Shown here piece by piece: positions 48,190-57,034 of a DNA stretch of 64,000 nucleotides; within the stretch, counting starts at the first letter, position 1, and each line of letters begins with the position of its first letter. The notes beneath the pieces were generated by a model that saw only the letters and a program-made list of their open reading frames with translations, had not been told where the DNA came from and did no database searches. A program made the translations under genes and the position numbers. Source of the DNA: Halorubrum amylolyticum (lineage in GTDB: Archaea; Halobacteriota; Halobacteria; Halobacteriales; Haloferacaceae); the NCBI RefSeq assembly GCF_004114995.1, contig NZ_SDJP01000015.1, positions 1 through 64,000 of the forward strand, given 5' to 3'.

Positions 48190-50148
48190 ATGGACGACGC
48201 CGGAGTCGACGGCCGGCGGGCGGCGGGGGCTCCCGACGGGACCGACGCCGTCGAGCCGCCGACCGAGTTCCGCGACCGGGCCGTCGCGAGCGACGCGGGC
48301 GTGTACGGTGACTTCGCCGAGGAGGGGCCGGACGCCTGGCGCCGCGCCGCCGACCTGCTCGACTGGGAGCGCCCCTACGAGACGGTGCTGGACGACGGCG
48401 ATCCGCCCTTCTACGAGTGGTTTCCGGACGGACAGCTCAACGCCGCGGCCAACTGCGTCGACCGCCACCTCGACGAGCGCCGGAACCAGCTCGCGATCCG
48501 CTGGTTCGGCAAGCGCGGGGAGCGCCGGTCGTACACCTACCTCGACCTCCACCGCGAGGTGAACGCGCTCGCGGCCGGGCTCCGCGACCTGGGCGTCGAG
48601 GAGGACGACGTGGTGACGCTGTACCTCCCGATGGTCCCGGAGCTACCGATCGCGATGCTGGCGTGTGCCCGGCTCGGCGCGCCCCACAACGTCGTCTTCG
48701 CGGGGCTGTCGGCGGAGGCGCTCGCGACGCGGATCGACGCCGCGGACTCGGAGTACCTCGTCACCTGCGACGGCTACTACCGCCGGGAGGACGCGTTCAA
48801 CCAGAAGTCGAAGGCGGACAACGCCCGGCTCCGGGCGGACGCCGACCTGTCGGCGACGGTCGTCGTCGACCGCCTCGGCGACGCGCTCCACGTGACCTTA
48901 GGCGACGACGAACACGAGTACGAGGCGATCGTGGAGGCGCACGACGGGGAGGCGGTCGAACCCATCGCGCGCGACGCCACCGACCTCCTCTTCGTGATGT
49001 ACACCTCCGGGACCACGGGGCGCCCGAAGGGCGTCGAGCACGCGACCGGGGGCTACCTCGCGCACGTCGCGTGGACGACCCGGAACGTGCTCGACGTACG
49101 CCCGGACGACACCTACTGGTGCGCGGCCGACATCGGGTGGATCACGGGCCACTCCTACGGCGTGTACGGTCCCCTCTCCGTCGGGACCACGAGCGTGCTC
49201 TACGAGGGCTCGCCCGACTACCCCGACCGCGACCGCGTGTGGGACCTGATCGAGCGCAACGCCGTCAGCGTCTTCTACACCTCGCCGACCGCGATCCGGT
49301 CGTTCATGAAGTGGGGCGCGGAGTACCCCGACGCCCACGACCTCTCGTCGATCCGCCTGCTGGGGACCGTCGGCGAGTCGATCACCCCGAAGGCGTGGCG
49401 CTGGTACCGCGAGCACGTCGGCGGCGGGGAGGCGCCGATCGTCGACACGTGGTGGCAGACCGAGACGGGCGCGATCTCCCTCGCGACGCTGCCGGGGATC
49501 ACCACGATGAAGCCCGGCAAGGTCGGCCCGCCGCTGCCGGGGATCGACGCGCGCGTCGTCGACGAGGACGGCGAGCCCGTCGACCCCGGCGAGCCGGGGT
49601 ACCTCACGATCGCCGCCCCGTGGCCCGGCATGCTCCGCGGGCTCCGCGAGGGCGACGAGCGGTACCGGCGGGAGTACTGGCTGGAGGGCGAGGACGGGTG
49701 GCGGTACCGCACCGGCGACGGCGCCACCGTCGACGAGGACGGCTACGTGACGATCCTCGGCCGCGTCGACGACGTGATCAACGTCCGGACGCACCGCTTT
49801 AACACCGCGGAGCTGGAGTCGGCCATCGTCGAGGCCGACGGCGTCACCGAGGCCGCGGTCGTCGGCGACGACGACGGGCGGATCGTCGCGTACGTCACCA
49901 CCAGGGGCGACGTCGACCCCGACGAGGCCCTCCGCGACGCGATCGGCGAGCGGCTGGCGCGGTCGGTCGGCGACGTGGCGCGCCCCGACCGGGTCGTGTT
50001 CACCCCGGACCTGCCGAAGACCCGGTCCGGGAAGATCATGCGCCGCCTGCTGGAGGACATCGCCCGGGGCGACGAGTTCGGCGACGTGAGCGCCCTCCGC
50101 AACCCCGAGGTCGTCGGCGAGATCGAGTCGGCGGTCCGAGAGGGATAA
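48190..50148 (+). CDS. acs: Acetyl-CoA synthetase (AMP-forming), first paralogue
   Basis: 652 residues. Adenylation motifs: YTSGTTGRPKGVEH (A3), TWWQTETG (A5, with the Trp that limits the acyl pocket), and the acetylatable Lys in LPKTRSGKIMRR. It makes acetyl-CoA from acetate, ATP and CoA. The hinge A8 motif is unusual: NVRTHRFNTAELE where the second paralogue has NVSGHRLGTMEIE. A GAGGTGG ribosome site precedes the ATG, and GTATAC at 48159-48164 is a possible TATA box. It is followed by DUF2061 and Bat genes and a second acs copy. Confidence 0.92.
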   Translation: MDDAGVDGRRAAGAPDGTDAVEPPTEFRDRAVASDAGVYGDFAEEGPDAWRRAADLLDWERPYETVLDDGDPPFYEWFPDGQLNAAANCVDRHLDERRNQLAIRWFGKRGERRSYTYLDLHREVNALAAGLRDLGVEEDDVVTLYLPMVPELPIAMLACARLGAPHNVVFAGLSAEALATRIDAADSEYLVTCDGYYRREDAFNQKSKADNARLRADADLSATVVVDRLGDALHVTLGDDEHEYEAIVEAHDGEAVEPIARDATDLLFVMYTSGTTGRPKGVEHATGGYLAHVAWTTRNVLDVRPDDTYWCAADIGWITGHSYGVYGPLSVGTTSVLYEGSPDYPDRDRVWDLIERNAVSVFYTSPTAIRSFMKWGAEYPDAHDLSSIRLLGTVGESITPKAWRWYREHVGGGEAPIVDTWWQTETGAISLATLPGITTMKPGKVGPPLPGIDARVVDEDGEPVDPGEPGYLTIAAPWPGMLRGLREGDERYRREYWLEGEDGWRYRTGDGATVDEDGYVTILGRVDDVINVRTHRFNTAELESAIVEADGVTEAAVVGDDDGRIVAYVTTRGDVDPDEALRDAIGERLARSVGDVARPDRVVFTPDLPKTRSGKIMRRLLEDIARGDEFGDVSALRNPEVVGEIESAVREG

Positions 50149-50171
50149 CCCATATCGATTACTTTTCACTA

Positions 50172-50195
50172 TTTTAGAAACTGCTAAAAGTTTCT
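50172..50195 (+). promoter_or_regulatory. Inverted repeat around the TATA box of the DUF2061 gene
   Basis: AGAAACT (50176-50182) and AGTTTCT (50189-50195) flank GCTAAA, and TTTTAG/CTAAAA form a nested repeat. The TATA-like CTAAAAG lies ~32 bases before the ATG at 50222. It could be an operator over the promoter or a hairpin ending the acs transcript. Confidence 0.4.
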
Positions 50196-50221
50196 TGGCG
50201 CTGCGGACCGTTCGTCGCTCC

Positions 50222-50458
50222 ATGAGCAGTCTCGTCTCGCGCTCGGCGCTCCACGCGCGGAAGCGGACGGTCGCGAAGACCCTCTGTTACCGGGCGATAA
50301 TGGTCGCTATCACCATTCTCGTGGCTTGGGCGGTCGTCGGCGACGTGGGGGACGCCGTGAACATCGGGCTCGTCGCCAACGTGGTGAAGACGGTAACCTA
50401 CTACGCTTACGAACGGCTGTGGGACCACGTCACCTGGGGGGTCGCCGAAGCGGTCTGA
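50222..50458 (+). CDS. DUF2061 membrane protein
   Basis: 78 residues with two hydrophobic helices. KTLCYRAIMVAITILVAWAV and NIGLVANVVKTVTYYAYERL, WDHVTWG are the DUF2061 hallmarks. It is a small inner-membrane protein of unknown function. The start at 50222 follows the inverted repeat and TATA-like box; an upstream ATG at 50195 lies within that box. Two acs copies lie on either side. Confidence 0.85.
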   Translation: MSSLVSRSALHARKRTVAKTLCYRAIMVAITILVAWAVVGDVGDAVNIGLVANVVKTVTYYAYERLWDHVTWGVAEAV

Positions 50459-50542
50459 CGCGGCGGGCGCGACCGAGGCCCGCGGCCGACGCCCGCGAGC
50501 CCGGACAGTCGGTCCGGAGCCGTTTCGGCTCTCGTGTAATAT

Positions 50543-50571
50543 TTCGGTTTCTCATGTGAATCCGAAACCGA
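50543..50571. promoter_or_regulatory. Inverted repeat TCGGTTTC/GAAACCGA upstream of the bat gene
   Basis: Arms at 50544-50551 and 50564-50571 with 12 bases between. The right arm belongs to GTGAATCCGAAACCGAT, closely matched by GTGAATACGAAACGAAT at 50683-50699 across the bat start codon. No gene is seen in 50459-50698. Confidence 0.4.
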
Positions 50572-50698
50572 TCGTCGACGAGACGGCGCGTTTGTCTCTC
50601 CGATCTCCGCGGTACGAGCGAATATTCCCCGTAACGCGGGCTCGAAGGCGCGTACGCGGGGGAAGATTTACTTCGCTTTGCGAGTGAATACGAAACGA

Positions 50699-52495
50699 AT
50701 GGCCGACGGACTGGACGCCGAGGCGTACGATGCGCTCGTGACCGCGGCGGAGACGTACCGCGCCGCGCTGGTCGTCCGCCTCGCCGGCGAGGCCGGGCTC
50801 CGGACCGGAGAGATAACGCGCGTCGCCCCGCGACACCTCCGCGAGGCGGAGGGTGACGCGGACCTCGCCCTCCTCGCGGTCCCGACCGACGGGACGGGGA
50901 CGGAGAGCGGGGCGGCCGGGAGGGCCGAGCCGGAGGGCGCACCGCGAGACCGAAGCGGGATCGACCGCGAGACGCCGGTCCCGGCGTCGCTGGCCGCGGA
51001 GCTACGGCGGTACGCCGAGAGCGCCGGCCTCGACGAGTCGGAGCCGTTCGTCGACGTGTCGGCCCGCCGCGTGCAGATGATCGTGAGCGAGACCGCGGAG
51101 CGCGCGGCGGCGCGGACCGACGGGCTCGTCGCCCCGGACGTGACGCCCGGGGACCTCCGGCGGACCTTCGCGCGGCGGCTCCTCGTCGACCGCGGCGTCG
51201 ACCCCCACGCCGTCCGCGAGGCCGGGGGGTGGGAGACGATGGGGACGCTCGACGGCTACCTCGGTCCGCTCGACGGGCGGGCGATCGCCGCGGCGGTGGC
51301 GGGCGACCGGACCGGCGGCGACCGGTCGACGGCGGGGACGGCGCCGACCGCCCTCGGCGGGTTCGAGGCCCTCGCCGCGCCCGACGGCCGAACGGCGCCG
51401 CTCGCCGCGGTCCCCGACGGACTGATCGAGGCCGACCGCTGGGCCGAGGCGTGGGTCGTTCGGGGGGTCGACGACCGCGACCGCGCCGAGGTCGCGGGCG
51501 CGGCCGGAGTCGATCGGGAGGCCCTCGTCGACGCGGTCCCAGCCGACGGGCCGTGGCGCGACGCGGTCGCCGACGGCGAGGCGGTCGCGTTCGACGGGTC
51601 GGCGGCGACCGGGGATCGTCCCGGGGTCGCGGCCCCCGTCCGATACCGGGACGCGACGCACGGCGCGCTGTGCGCCGTGGCCGCGGACGACGCCCCCGTC
51701 TCCCCGTCCGAGCGGCGCGAGGTCGCCGCGCTCGGTCGCTGTCTCGGGTGGGCCGTGACCGCGAGACGCTGGCGCGACCTGCTCCACTCCGACGCCGTGA
51801 CGGAGGTGGAGTTCCACACGGTCGACGACGAGGCGTTCCTCGCCCGGACGAGCGCGGCGCTCGGCTGCCGGATCGAGCTCTCCTCGACGGTGGCGGTCAC
51901 CGACGACGCGTCCCGATTTTACCTCTCCGTCGACGGGGCTCGCCCGCAGGGCGTCGCCGACGCGATCGACGGCGCGCCCGGCGTCTCGGACCTCCGAGCG
52001 ATCGAGACCCGCGAGGAGGGCTGTTCCGTGTCTGTGCGGGTTGAGGGCGGGTCCGCGGTCCGAACTCTCACCGAGCACGGCGCGACCGTCCGCGACGCGG
52101 TCGCGGAGGACGGGCGGGTCCGCGTCGTCGCCGACCTCCCCGCGGGCGCCGACGTTCGTCCGGTCGCCGACGGGTTCCGCGCCGCCTTCGCCGACGCGCG
52201 GCTCGCGAGCAAGGAGTCGGTGCCGCGGTCGCCCCGGAGCGAGGACTCGCTGCGCGAGGGCGTCGCCGACCGGTTCACCGACCGACAGTGGGCCGCGCTG
52301 TCGGCCGCGTACCACGGCGGCTACTTCGACTGGCCGCGGGGGAGCACCGCCGAGGAGGTCGCCGACGCCATGGACGTCTCCTCGCCGACGTTTCACAACC
52401 ACCTCCGGAAGGCCCAGCGCAGGCTGCTCGACGAGCTCTTCGAGGACGGGCGGCGGGCGCGGCGCCCCGGTCAGGAGCGCCCCGGTCAGGAGTGA
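50699..52495 (+). CDS. Bat-family regulator with a degenerate tyrosine-recombinase-like N-domain
   Basis: 598 residues. Residues ~5-200 resemble a tyrosine recombinase catalytic domain: Arg in AGLRTGEI, then TPGDLRRTFARRLLVDRGVD and GWETMGTLDGYLG with a Tyr. The usual HxLRH is GDLRR, so cleavage activity is doubtful and the fold probably binds DNA. A GAF-like region (~250-370), Bat region (~375-515) and HTH_10 (LSAAYHGGYFDWPRGS, MDVSSPTFHNHLRKAQRRLL) follow. This is the layout of bacterio-opsin activator homologues. It lies between two acs genes, so control of acetate use is inferred. A GATTTACTT box is ~30 bases before the ATG. Confidence 0.85.
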   Translation: MADGLDAEAYDALVTAAETYRAALVVRLAGEAGLRTGEITRVAPRHLREAEGDADLALLAVPTDGTGTESGAAGRAEPEGAPRDRSGIDRETPVPASLAAELRRYAESAGLDESEPFVDVSARRVQMIVSETAERAAARTDGLVAPDVTPGDLRRTFARRLLVDRGVDPHAVREAGGWETMGTLDGYLGPLDGRAIAAAVAGDRTGGDRSTAGTAPTALGGFEALAAPDGRTAPLAAVPDGLIEADRWAEAWVVRGVDDRDRAEVAGAAGVDREALVDAVPADGPWRDAVADGEAVAFDGSAATGDRPGVAAPVRYRDATHGALCAVAADDAPVSPSERREVAALGRCLGWAVTARRWRDLLHSDAVTEVEFHTVDDEAFLARTSAALGCRIELSSTVAVTDDASRFYLSVDGARPQGVADAIDGAPGVSDLRAIETREEGCSVSVRVEGGSAVRTLTEHGATVRDAVAEDGRVRVVADLPAGADVRPVADGFRAAFADARLASKESVPRSPRSEDSLREGVADRFTDRQWAALSAAYHGGYFDWPRGSTAEEVADAMDVSSPTFHNHLRKAQRRLLDELFEDGRRARRPGQERPGQE

Positions 52496-52561
52496 GTCGA
52501 CCCCGCGCGGCCGGGACGCCCCGAATCCGGGAGTGAATCCCACCCCGAATCCTTCACGATT

Positions 52562-52590
52562 TTTCGTATTTAGCGCCAGCGTTTATATGG
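52562..52590 (+). promoter_or_regulatory. acs2 promoter with AATACGAAA element
   Basis: TATA-like GTTTATATGG (52581-52590) is centred ~31 bases before the ATG at 52617. Just upstream, reverse AATACGAAA (52562-52570) repeats the element at 50687-50695 in the bat promoter. Confidence 0.4.
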
Positions 52591-52616
52591 TGAGATCGGT
52601 TGGGTACGCCCGTACC

Positions 52617-54611
52617 ATGACAGAGGGAGACGGTCAACTGGAAGCGAGACTCGCAGAGCAGGAGGTGTTCGAGCCGCCGGAGTCGTTCGTCGAACAGGCG
52701 AACGCCTCCGATCCCGGTATCTACGACGAGTTCGACGAGAACTGGCCGGAGTGCTGGGAGGCGGCCGCCGATCTGCTCGACTGGGAGACGGACTACGATC
52801 AGGTGCTGGACGACAGCAACCCTCCCTTCTACGAGTGGTTCACGGGCGGCGAGCTGAACGCGTCGGCCAACTGCCTCGACCGACACCTCGACGAGCGCGG
52901 CGACGAGGTCGCGATCGAGTGGGTCGGCGAGCCCGTCGACGAGGACGACCGGTCGTACACCTACGCGGAGCTGCACCGCGAGGTGAACGAGTTCGCGGCC
53001 GCCCTTCGGGAGCAGGGCGTCGAGGAGGACGACGTGGTGACGATGTACATGCCGATGATTCCGGAGCTGCCGATCGCGATGCTGGCGTGCGCCCGTATCG
53101 GCGCGCCCCACAGCGTCGTCTTCGCCGGGTTCTCGGCGGACGCGCTCGCGACGCGGATGAACTCCGCGGACTCGGAGTACCTCGTCACCTGCGACGGCTA
53201 CTACCGCCGCGGCGACCCCCTCGACCACCTCGACAAGGCCAACGAGGGGCTCGCGGGCGTCGACCACGACACGACCACGGTCGTCGTCGACCGGCTCGGC
53301 CCGAACGGCGACGACTTCGGCCACGACCTCAGCGACGACCAGCTCGACTACGGCGACCTCGTCGCGGATCACGAGGGCGCCGAAATCGAGCCGGTCACCC
53401 GCGACGCCGAGGACATGCTGTTCCTGATGTACACCTCGGGGACGACCGGGAAGCCGAAGGGGGTGAAACACACCACCGGCGGCTACCTCTCGTGGGTGTC
53501 GTGGACCTCGCAGTCGGTCCTCGACATCAAGCCGGATGACACGTACTTCTGTTCGGCCGACATCGGCTGGATCACGGGGCACTCCTACATCGTCTACGGG
53601 CCGCTCGCGCTCGGGACGACGACGATGATGTACGAGGGGACGCCCGATCACCCGGAGCGCGACCGCCTCTGGGAGATCGTCGAGGAGTACGACGCGACCC
53701 AGCTGTACACCGCACCCACCGCGATCCGCGCGTTCATGAAATGGGGCGGGGAGTTCCCCGACCGCCACGACCTCTCCTCGCTGCGGCTGCTCGGCACGGT
53801 CGGCGAGCCGATCAACCCGCGCGCGTGGAAGTGGTACTACCAGCACATCGGGAACGAGGAGTGCCCGATCGTCGACACGTGGTGGCAGACCGAGACCGGC
53901 GGCATGATGGTGACGACGCTGCCCGGGGCGAATGACATGAAGCCCGGGGCGGCCGGACCGCCGCTCCCGGGGCTCGACGTGCAGATCCTCGACACGCTCG
54001 GCGACGAGGTGGAGCCCGGAAAGGCCGGCTACCTCACGGTACAGAAGCCGTGGCCCGGCATGCTCCGGACGCTGTACAACAACGACGAGCGCTACATCGA
54101 GGAGTACTGGGCGGAGTACTCCGACACCGACAGCGACGACCCCGACGACTGGGTGTACTTCCCGGAGGACGGGGCGAAGATCGACGAGGACGGCTACATC
54201 ACCGTCCTCGGGCGCGTCGACGACGTGCTCAACGTCTCGGGCCACCGGCTCGGGACGATGGAGATCGAGTCCGCCATCGTCGGCGTCGAGGGGGTCGCGG
54301 AAGCCGCCGTCGTCGGCGGCGACCACGACATCAAGGGCGAGGCCGTCTACGCGTACGTGACGACCGAGGACGGGTACGAGGGCACCGACGAGCTCCGCGA
54401 CGCGATCGTCGCGGGCGTCGAGGATGCCATCGGCCCGATCGCCCGGCCGGAGCAGGTCGTGTTCACCCCCGACCTGCCGAAGACCCGGTCGGGGAAGATC
54501 ATGCGTCGCCTGCTCGAGAACATCGCCGACGGGAAGGAGCTGGGGAACACCAGCACGCTCCGGAACCCGGAGATCGTCGAGGAGATCCAGCGGAAGGCGG
54601 AGAACGACTGA
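52617..54611 (+). CDS. acs: Acetyl-CoA synthetase (AMP-forming), second paralogue
   Basis: 664 residues. Motifs: YTSGTTGKPKGVKH (A3), TWWQTETGG (A5), hinge NVSGHRLGTMEIESA (A8, canonical) and Lys in LPKTRSGKIMRR (A10). It activates acetate for growth. The ATG at 52617 is preferred to an in-frame ATG at 52588, which overlaps the TATA box. It leads into a DUF4212/symporter pair, which probably imports acetate, so uptake and activation are linked. It shares most of its sequence with the first paralogue, but that one has a changed hinge. Confidence 0.95.
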   Translation: MTEGDGQLEARLAEQEVFEPPESFVEQANASDPGIYDEFDENWPECWEAAADLLDWETDYDQVLDDSNPPFYEWFTGGELNASANCLDRHLDERGDEVAIEWVGEPVDEDDRSYTYAELHREVNEFAAALREQGVEEDDVVTMYMPMIPELPIAMLACARIGAPHSVVFAGFSADALATRMNSADSEYLVTCDGYYRRGDPLDHLDKANEGLAGVDHDTTTVVVDRLGPNGDDFGHDLSDDQLDYGDLVADHEGAEIEPVTRDAEDMLFLMYTSGTTGKPKGVKHTTGGYLSWVSWTSQSVLDIKPDDTYFCSADIGWITGHSYIVYGPLALGTTTMMYEGTPDHPERDRLWEIVEEYDATQLYTAPTAIRAFMKWGGEFPDRHDLSSLRLLGTVGEPINPRAWKWYYQHIGNEECPIVDTWWQTETGGMMVTTLPGANDMKPGAAGPPLPGLDVQILDTLGDEVEPGKAGYLTVQKPWPGMLRTLYNNDERYIEEYWAEYSDTDSDDPDDWVYFPEDGAKIDEDGYITVLGRVDDVLNVSGHRLGTMEIESAIVGVEGVAEAAVVGGDHDIKGEAVYAYVTTEDGYEGTDELRDAIVAGVEDAIGPIARPEQVVFTPDLPKTRSGKIMRRLLENIADGKELGNTSTLRNPEIVEEIQRKAEND

Positions 54612-54723
54612 CCGCCACACCACCGTTTTCGAGACACTAAACGAGAGACGACGCGCGCGACACCGGGAATAAATATCACGATAAAACCGCATAAACTCAC
54701 CACGATAATACACACCACAATAC

Positions 54724-55239
54724 ATGACAGACAATAGCTCACAAAATCCGGACGACGCGGCGACCGACGGGGACCGCGCAGCGAACGACGCGGTCACTGA
54801 CGGGGACCGCGCAGTTGACGACGCGGTCACCGACGGGGGCCGCGCAGCCGGCGACGCGGCCACCGACGGCGGCGTCGCCGCGACCGCGGCACAGAAGCAC
54901 AACGACATCGACTACCTCGGGGCGGAGGTGAACATCCTGAACCCGAGCACGCCGTACATGCGCGATCACCTCCGGATCGTCTGGACGGGGTTCACCATCT
55001 GGGTCCTCGCGGTGTGGGGACCGGTGACTCTGACGCGGCTCGCGCCCGGTCCGATGACGGAAACGATGCCGATCCTCGGGTTCCCGCTCCACTACTTCCT
55101 CGTCGCGTTCGGGGCCCCGACCAGCGCGCTGATCCTCTCGTTCTGGTACTCGCGCAAGCGGGACGCGCTCGACGAAAAGTACGGTATCGATCACGGCACC
55201 GCTGACGTCGCGGCGACCGACGGAGGGTCCGACGAATGA
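54724..55239 (+). CDS. DUF4212 small subunit of a sodium/solute symporter
   Basis: 171 residues. The first ~50 are Asp/Ala/Thr/Gly repeats of an 11-residue unit. The DUF4212 core then has two helices (RIVWTGFTIWVLAVWGPVTL and FPLHYFLVAFGAPTSALILS) ending FWYSRKRDALDEKYG. DUF4212 proteins pair with SSS transporters. Its stop overlaps the symporter start (ATGA). The region before the ATG has two CACGATAA copies (54677 and 54701) and GCATAAAC as a TATA candidate. Confidence 0.92.
   Translation: MTDNSSQNPDDAATDGDRAANDAVTDGDRAVDDAVTDGGRAAGDAATDGGVAATAAQKHNDIDYLGAEVNILNPSTPYMRDHLRIVWTGFTIWVLAVWGPVTLTRLAPGPMTETMPILGFPLHYFLVAFGAPTSALILSFWYSRKRDALDEKYGIDHGTADVAATDGGSDE
54754..54885 (+). repeat. 33-base tandem repeats in the DUF4212 gene
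   Basis: About four units encoding D-A-(A/V)-T-D-G-(D/G)-R-A-(A/V)-x. The same unit is repeated at the 3' end of the next gene (56916-57020). Confidence 0.85.
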
Positions 55240-57032
55240 CGGGGGGTTCGGTCCTCCTGCAGAGCGACCTCCTTCCGGAGGCGCTCGACATCTCGTTCAA
55301 GCTGGTACCGTCGATCCTCGTGATCGCGATGTTGGGGCTGTTCCTCACGATCGGCTTCGTCTTCCGCGTCGCCGACACCGAGAACATGTGGGTCGCCGGT
55401 CGATCCATCGGGAACGTCGAAAATGGGATGGCGATCGGGGCCAACTGGATGTCGGCCGCCTCGTACCTCGGCATGGCGGCGTCGATCGCACTCGCGGGGT
55501 TCTACGGCCTCGTGTACGTCGTCGGCTGGACGACGGGCTACTTCATCCTGCTCATCTTCCTCGCCGCGCAGCTGCGCCGGTTCGGGAAGTACACGGCGCC
55601 GGACTTCGTCGGCGACCGATTCAACTCCGACACCGCGCGCGCGATCGCGGCGGTGACGACGTTCCTCATCGGCTTCGTCTACGCAATCGGACAGGCGAAG
55701 GGGATGGCGCTCGTCGGCCTGTACATCTTCGGTGATTACGGAGGTCTCATCCCCGGCCTCGACGGGTACCAGGTGATGGTCGTCGCCATGATGGTCGTCA
55801 CCGTCGGCTACCTGACGCTGTCCGGCATGCTGGGCGCCACGAAGAATCAGGCGGTTCAGTACGTCATCCTCATCCTCGCGTTCACCGTCGGGCTGTTCGT
55901 CGTCGGCTTCACCAACGGGTACTCCACGGTGTTGCCGCAGCTCGAGTACGGCGGGCTGATCAGTCAGCTCGGCAGCGAGTTCTCCGAGCCGTTCGCGTCC
56001 TCGAGCTACTACCTCTGGGTCGCAACGACGTTCTCGCTGATCGTCGGCACCTGCGGGCTGCCGCACGTGCTCGTCCGGTTCTACACGGTCGAAAGCGAGC
56101 GGACGGCCCGCTGGTCGACGGTCTGGGGGCTGTTCTTCATCTGCATCCTCTACTGGAGCGCCCCGGCGTTCGCGGCGTTCGGGACCGACCTCTACACGCA
56201 GAACGTCGGTGCGACGTACGGCGATCCCGGGATGACGAGCGCGGCTAGTGAGGTCATCGTCGTGCTGGCGGCGCAGCTGTCGAGCCTCCCCGAGTGGTTC
56301 GTCGGCTTCGTCGCGGCGGGCGGTATCGCCGCGGCCATCGCGACGGTCGCCGGGCTGTTCATCGCCGGCTCGTCGGCGATCAGCCACGACATCTACACGA
56401 ACATCATCAACGAGGACGCGACGCAGCGCCAGCAGATCCTCGTCGGCCGCCTCTCGATCGTCGCGCTGGGCGCGCTGACCACGCTGGCCGCGCTCAACCC
56501 CGCGTCGTCGATCGCGGCGCTCGTGGGATACGCGTTCTCGCTCGCCGGCTCGGTCCTGTTCCCGATGTTCTTCCTCGGCATGTGGTGGGAGAACGCCAAC
56601 CGGCAGGGCGCGCTTGCCGGCATGACGACCGGGCTGACCCTGTGGTCCATCCCGATGATCAACCAGATCGTCCCGACGTACATGAGCTCGCTCGAGGCGC
56701 CGCTGTCGGCGGGACTCGCCCAGTGGATGCCCGCCATCGGCTCGGCGCTCATCACGCTCCCGGTCGTGTTCGTCGTCACCATCGTCGTCTCGATGGCGAC
56801 CGACGAGCCGTCGCTCGAAACGAAGCGGATCGTCCGGCAGTGCCACAGCCCCGAGCCGATGGGGCAACAGGAGACCGCCGAAGACGTCGTCGCCGCGGAC
56901 GGCGGTGAGGACGTTGCGACCGACGGTGGCCGCGCAGTTGACGACGTTGCGACCGACGGTGGCCGCGCAGTTGACGACGCGGCTGCCGACGGTGACCGCG
57001 CAGTTGACGACGCGGCGACGGAGGAGGAGTAA
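55236..57032 (+). CDS. Sodium/solute symporter (SSS family), probable acetate/carboxylate transporter
   Basis: 598 residues with ~13 helices. SSS hallmarks: WVAGRSIGNVENGMAIGANW, VGWTTGYFILLIFLAAQLRR and TCGLPHVLVRFYTVES. Pairing with DUF4212 and position after acs suggest acetate or another monocarboxylate as substrate (ActP-like), but motifs do not prove this. The last ~45 residues are acidic 11-residue repeats related to those at the start of its partner. A universal stress protein gene follows two bases later. Confidence 0.92.
   Translation: MTGGSVLLQSDLLPEALDISFKLVPSILVIAMLGLFLTIGFVFRVADTENMWVAGRSIGNVENGMAIGANWMSAASYLGMAASIALAGFYGLVYVVGWTTGYFILLIFLAAQLRRFGKYTAPDFVGDRFNSDTARAIAAVTTFLIGFVYAIGQAKGMALVGLYIFGDYGGLIPGLDGYQVMVVAMMVVTVGYLTLSGMLGATKNQAVQYVILILAFTVGLFVVGFTNGYSTVLPQLEYGGLISQLGSEFSEPFASSSYYLWVATTFSLIVGTCGLPHVLVRFYTVESERTARWSTVWGLFFICILYWSAPAFAAFGTDLYTQNVGATYGDPGMTSAASEVIVVLAAQLSSLPEWFVGFVAAGGIAAAIATVAGLFIAGSSAISHDIYTNIINEDATQRQQILVGRLSIVALGALTTLAALNPASSIAALVGYAFSLAGSVLFPMFFLGMWWENANRQGALAGMTTGLTLWSIPMINQIVPTYMSSLEAPLSAGLAQWMPAIGSALITLPVVFVVTIVVSMATDEPSLETKRIVRQCHSPEPMGQQETAEDVVAADGGEDVATDGGRAVDDVATDGGRAVDDAAADGDRAVDDAATEEE
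56916..57020 (+). repeat. 33-base tandem repeats at the 3' end of the symporter gene
   Basis: Three units encoding D-(V/A)-A-T-D-G-G-R-A-V-D, matching those at 54754-54885 in the partner gene. Confidence 0.85.
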
Positions 57033-57034
57033 TC

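Noticed and set aside
54754..57020. 33-base repeats considered as CRISPR or replication iterons
   Set aside because: They are contiguous, in frame and encode the same acidic peptide in both genes; no AT-rich origin or orc1/cdc6 gene is nearby.
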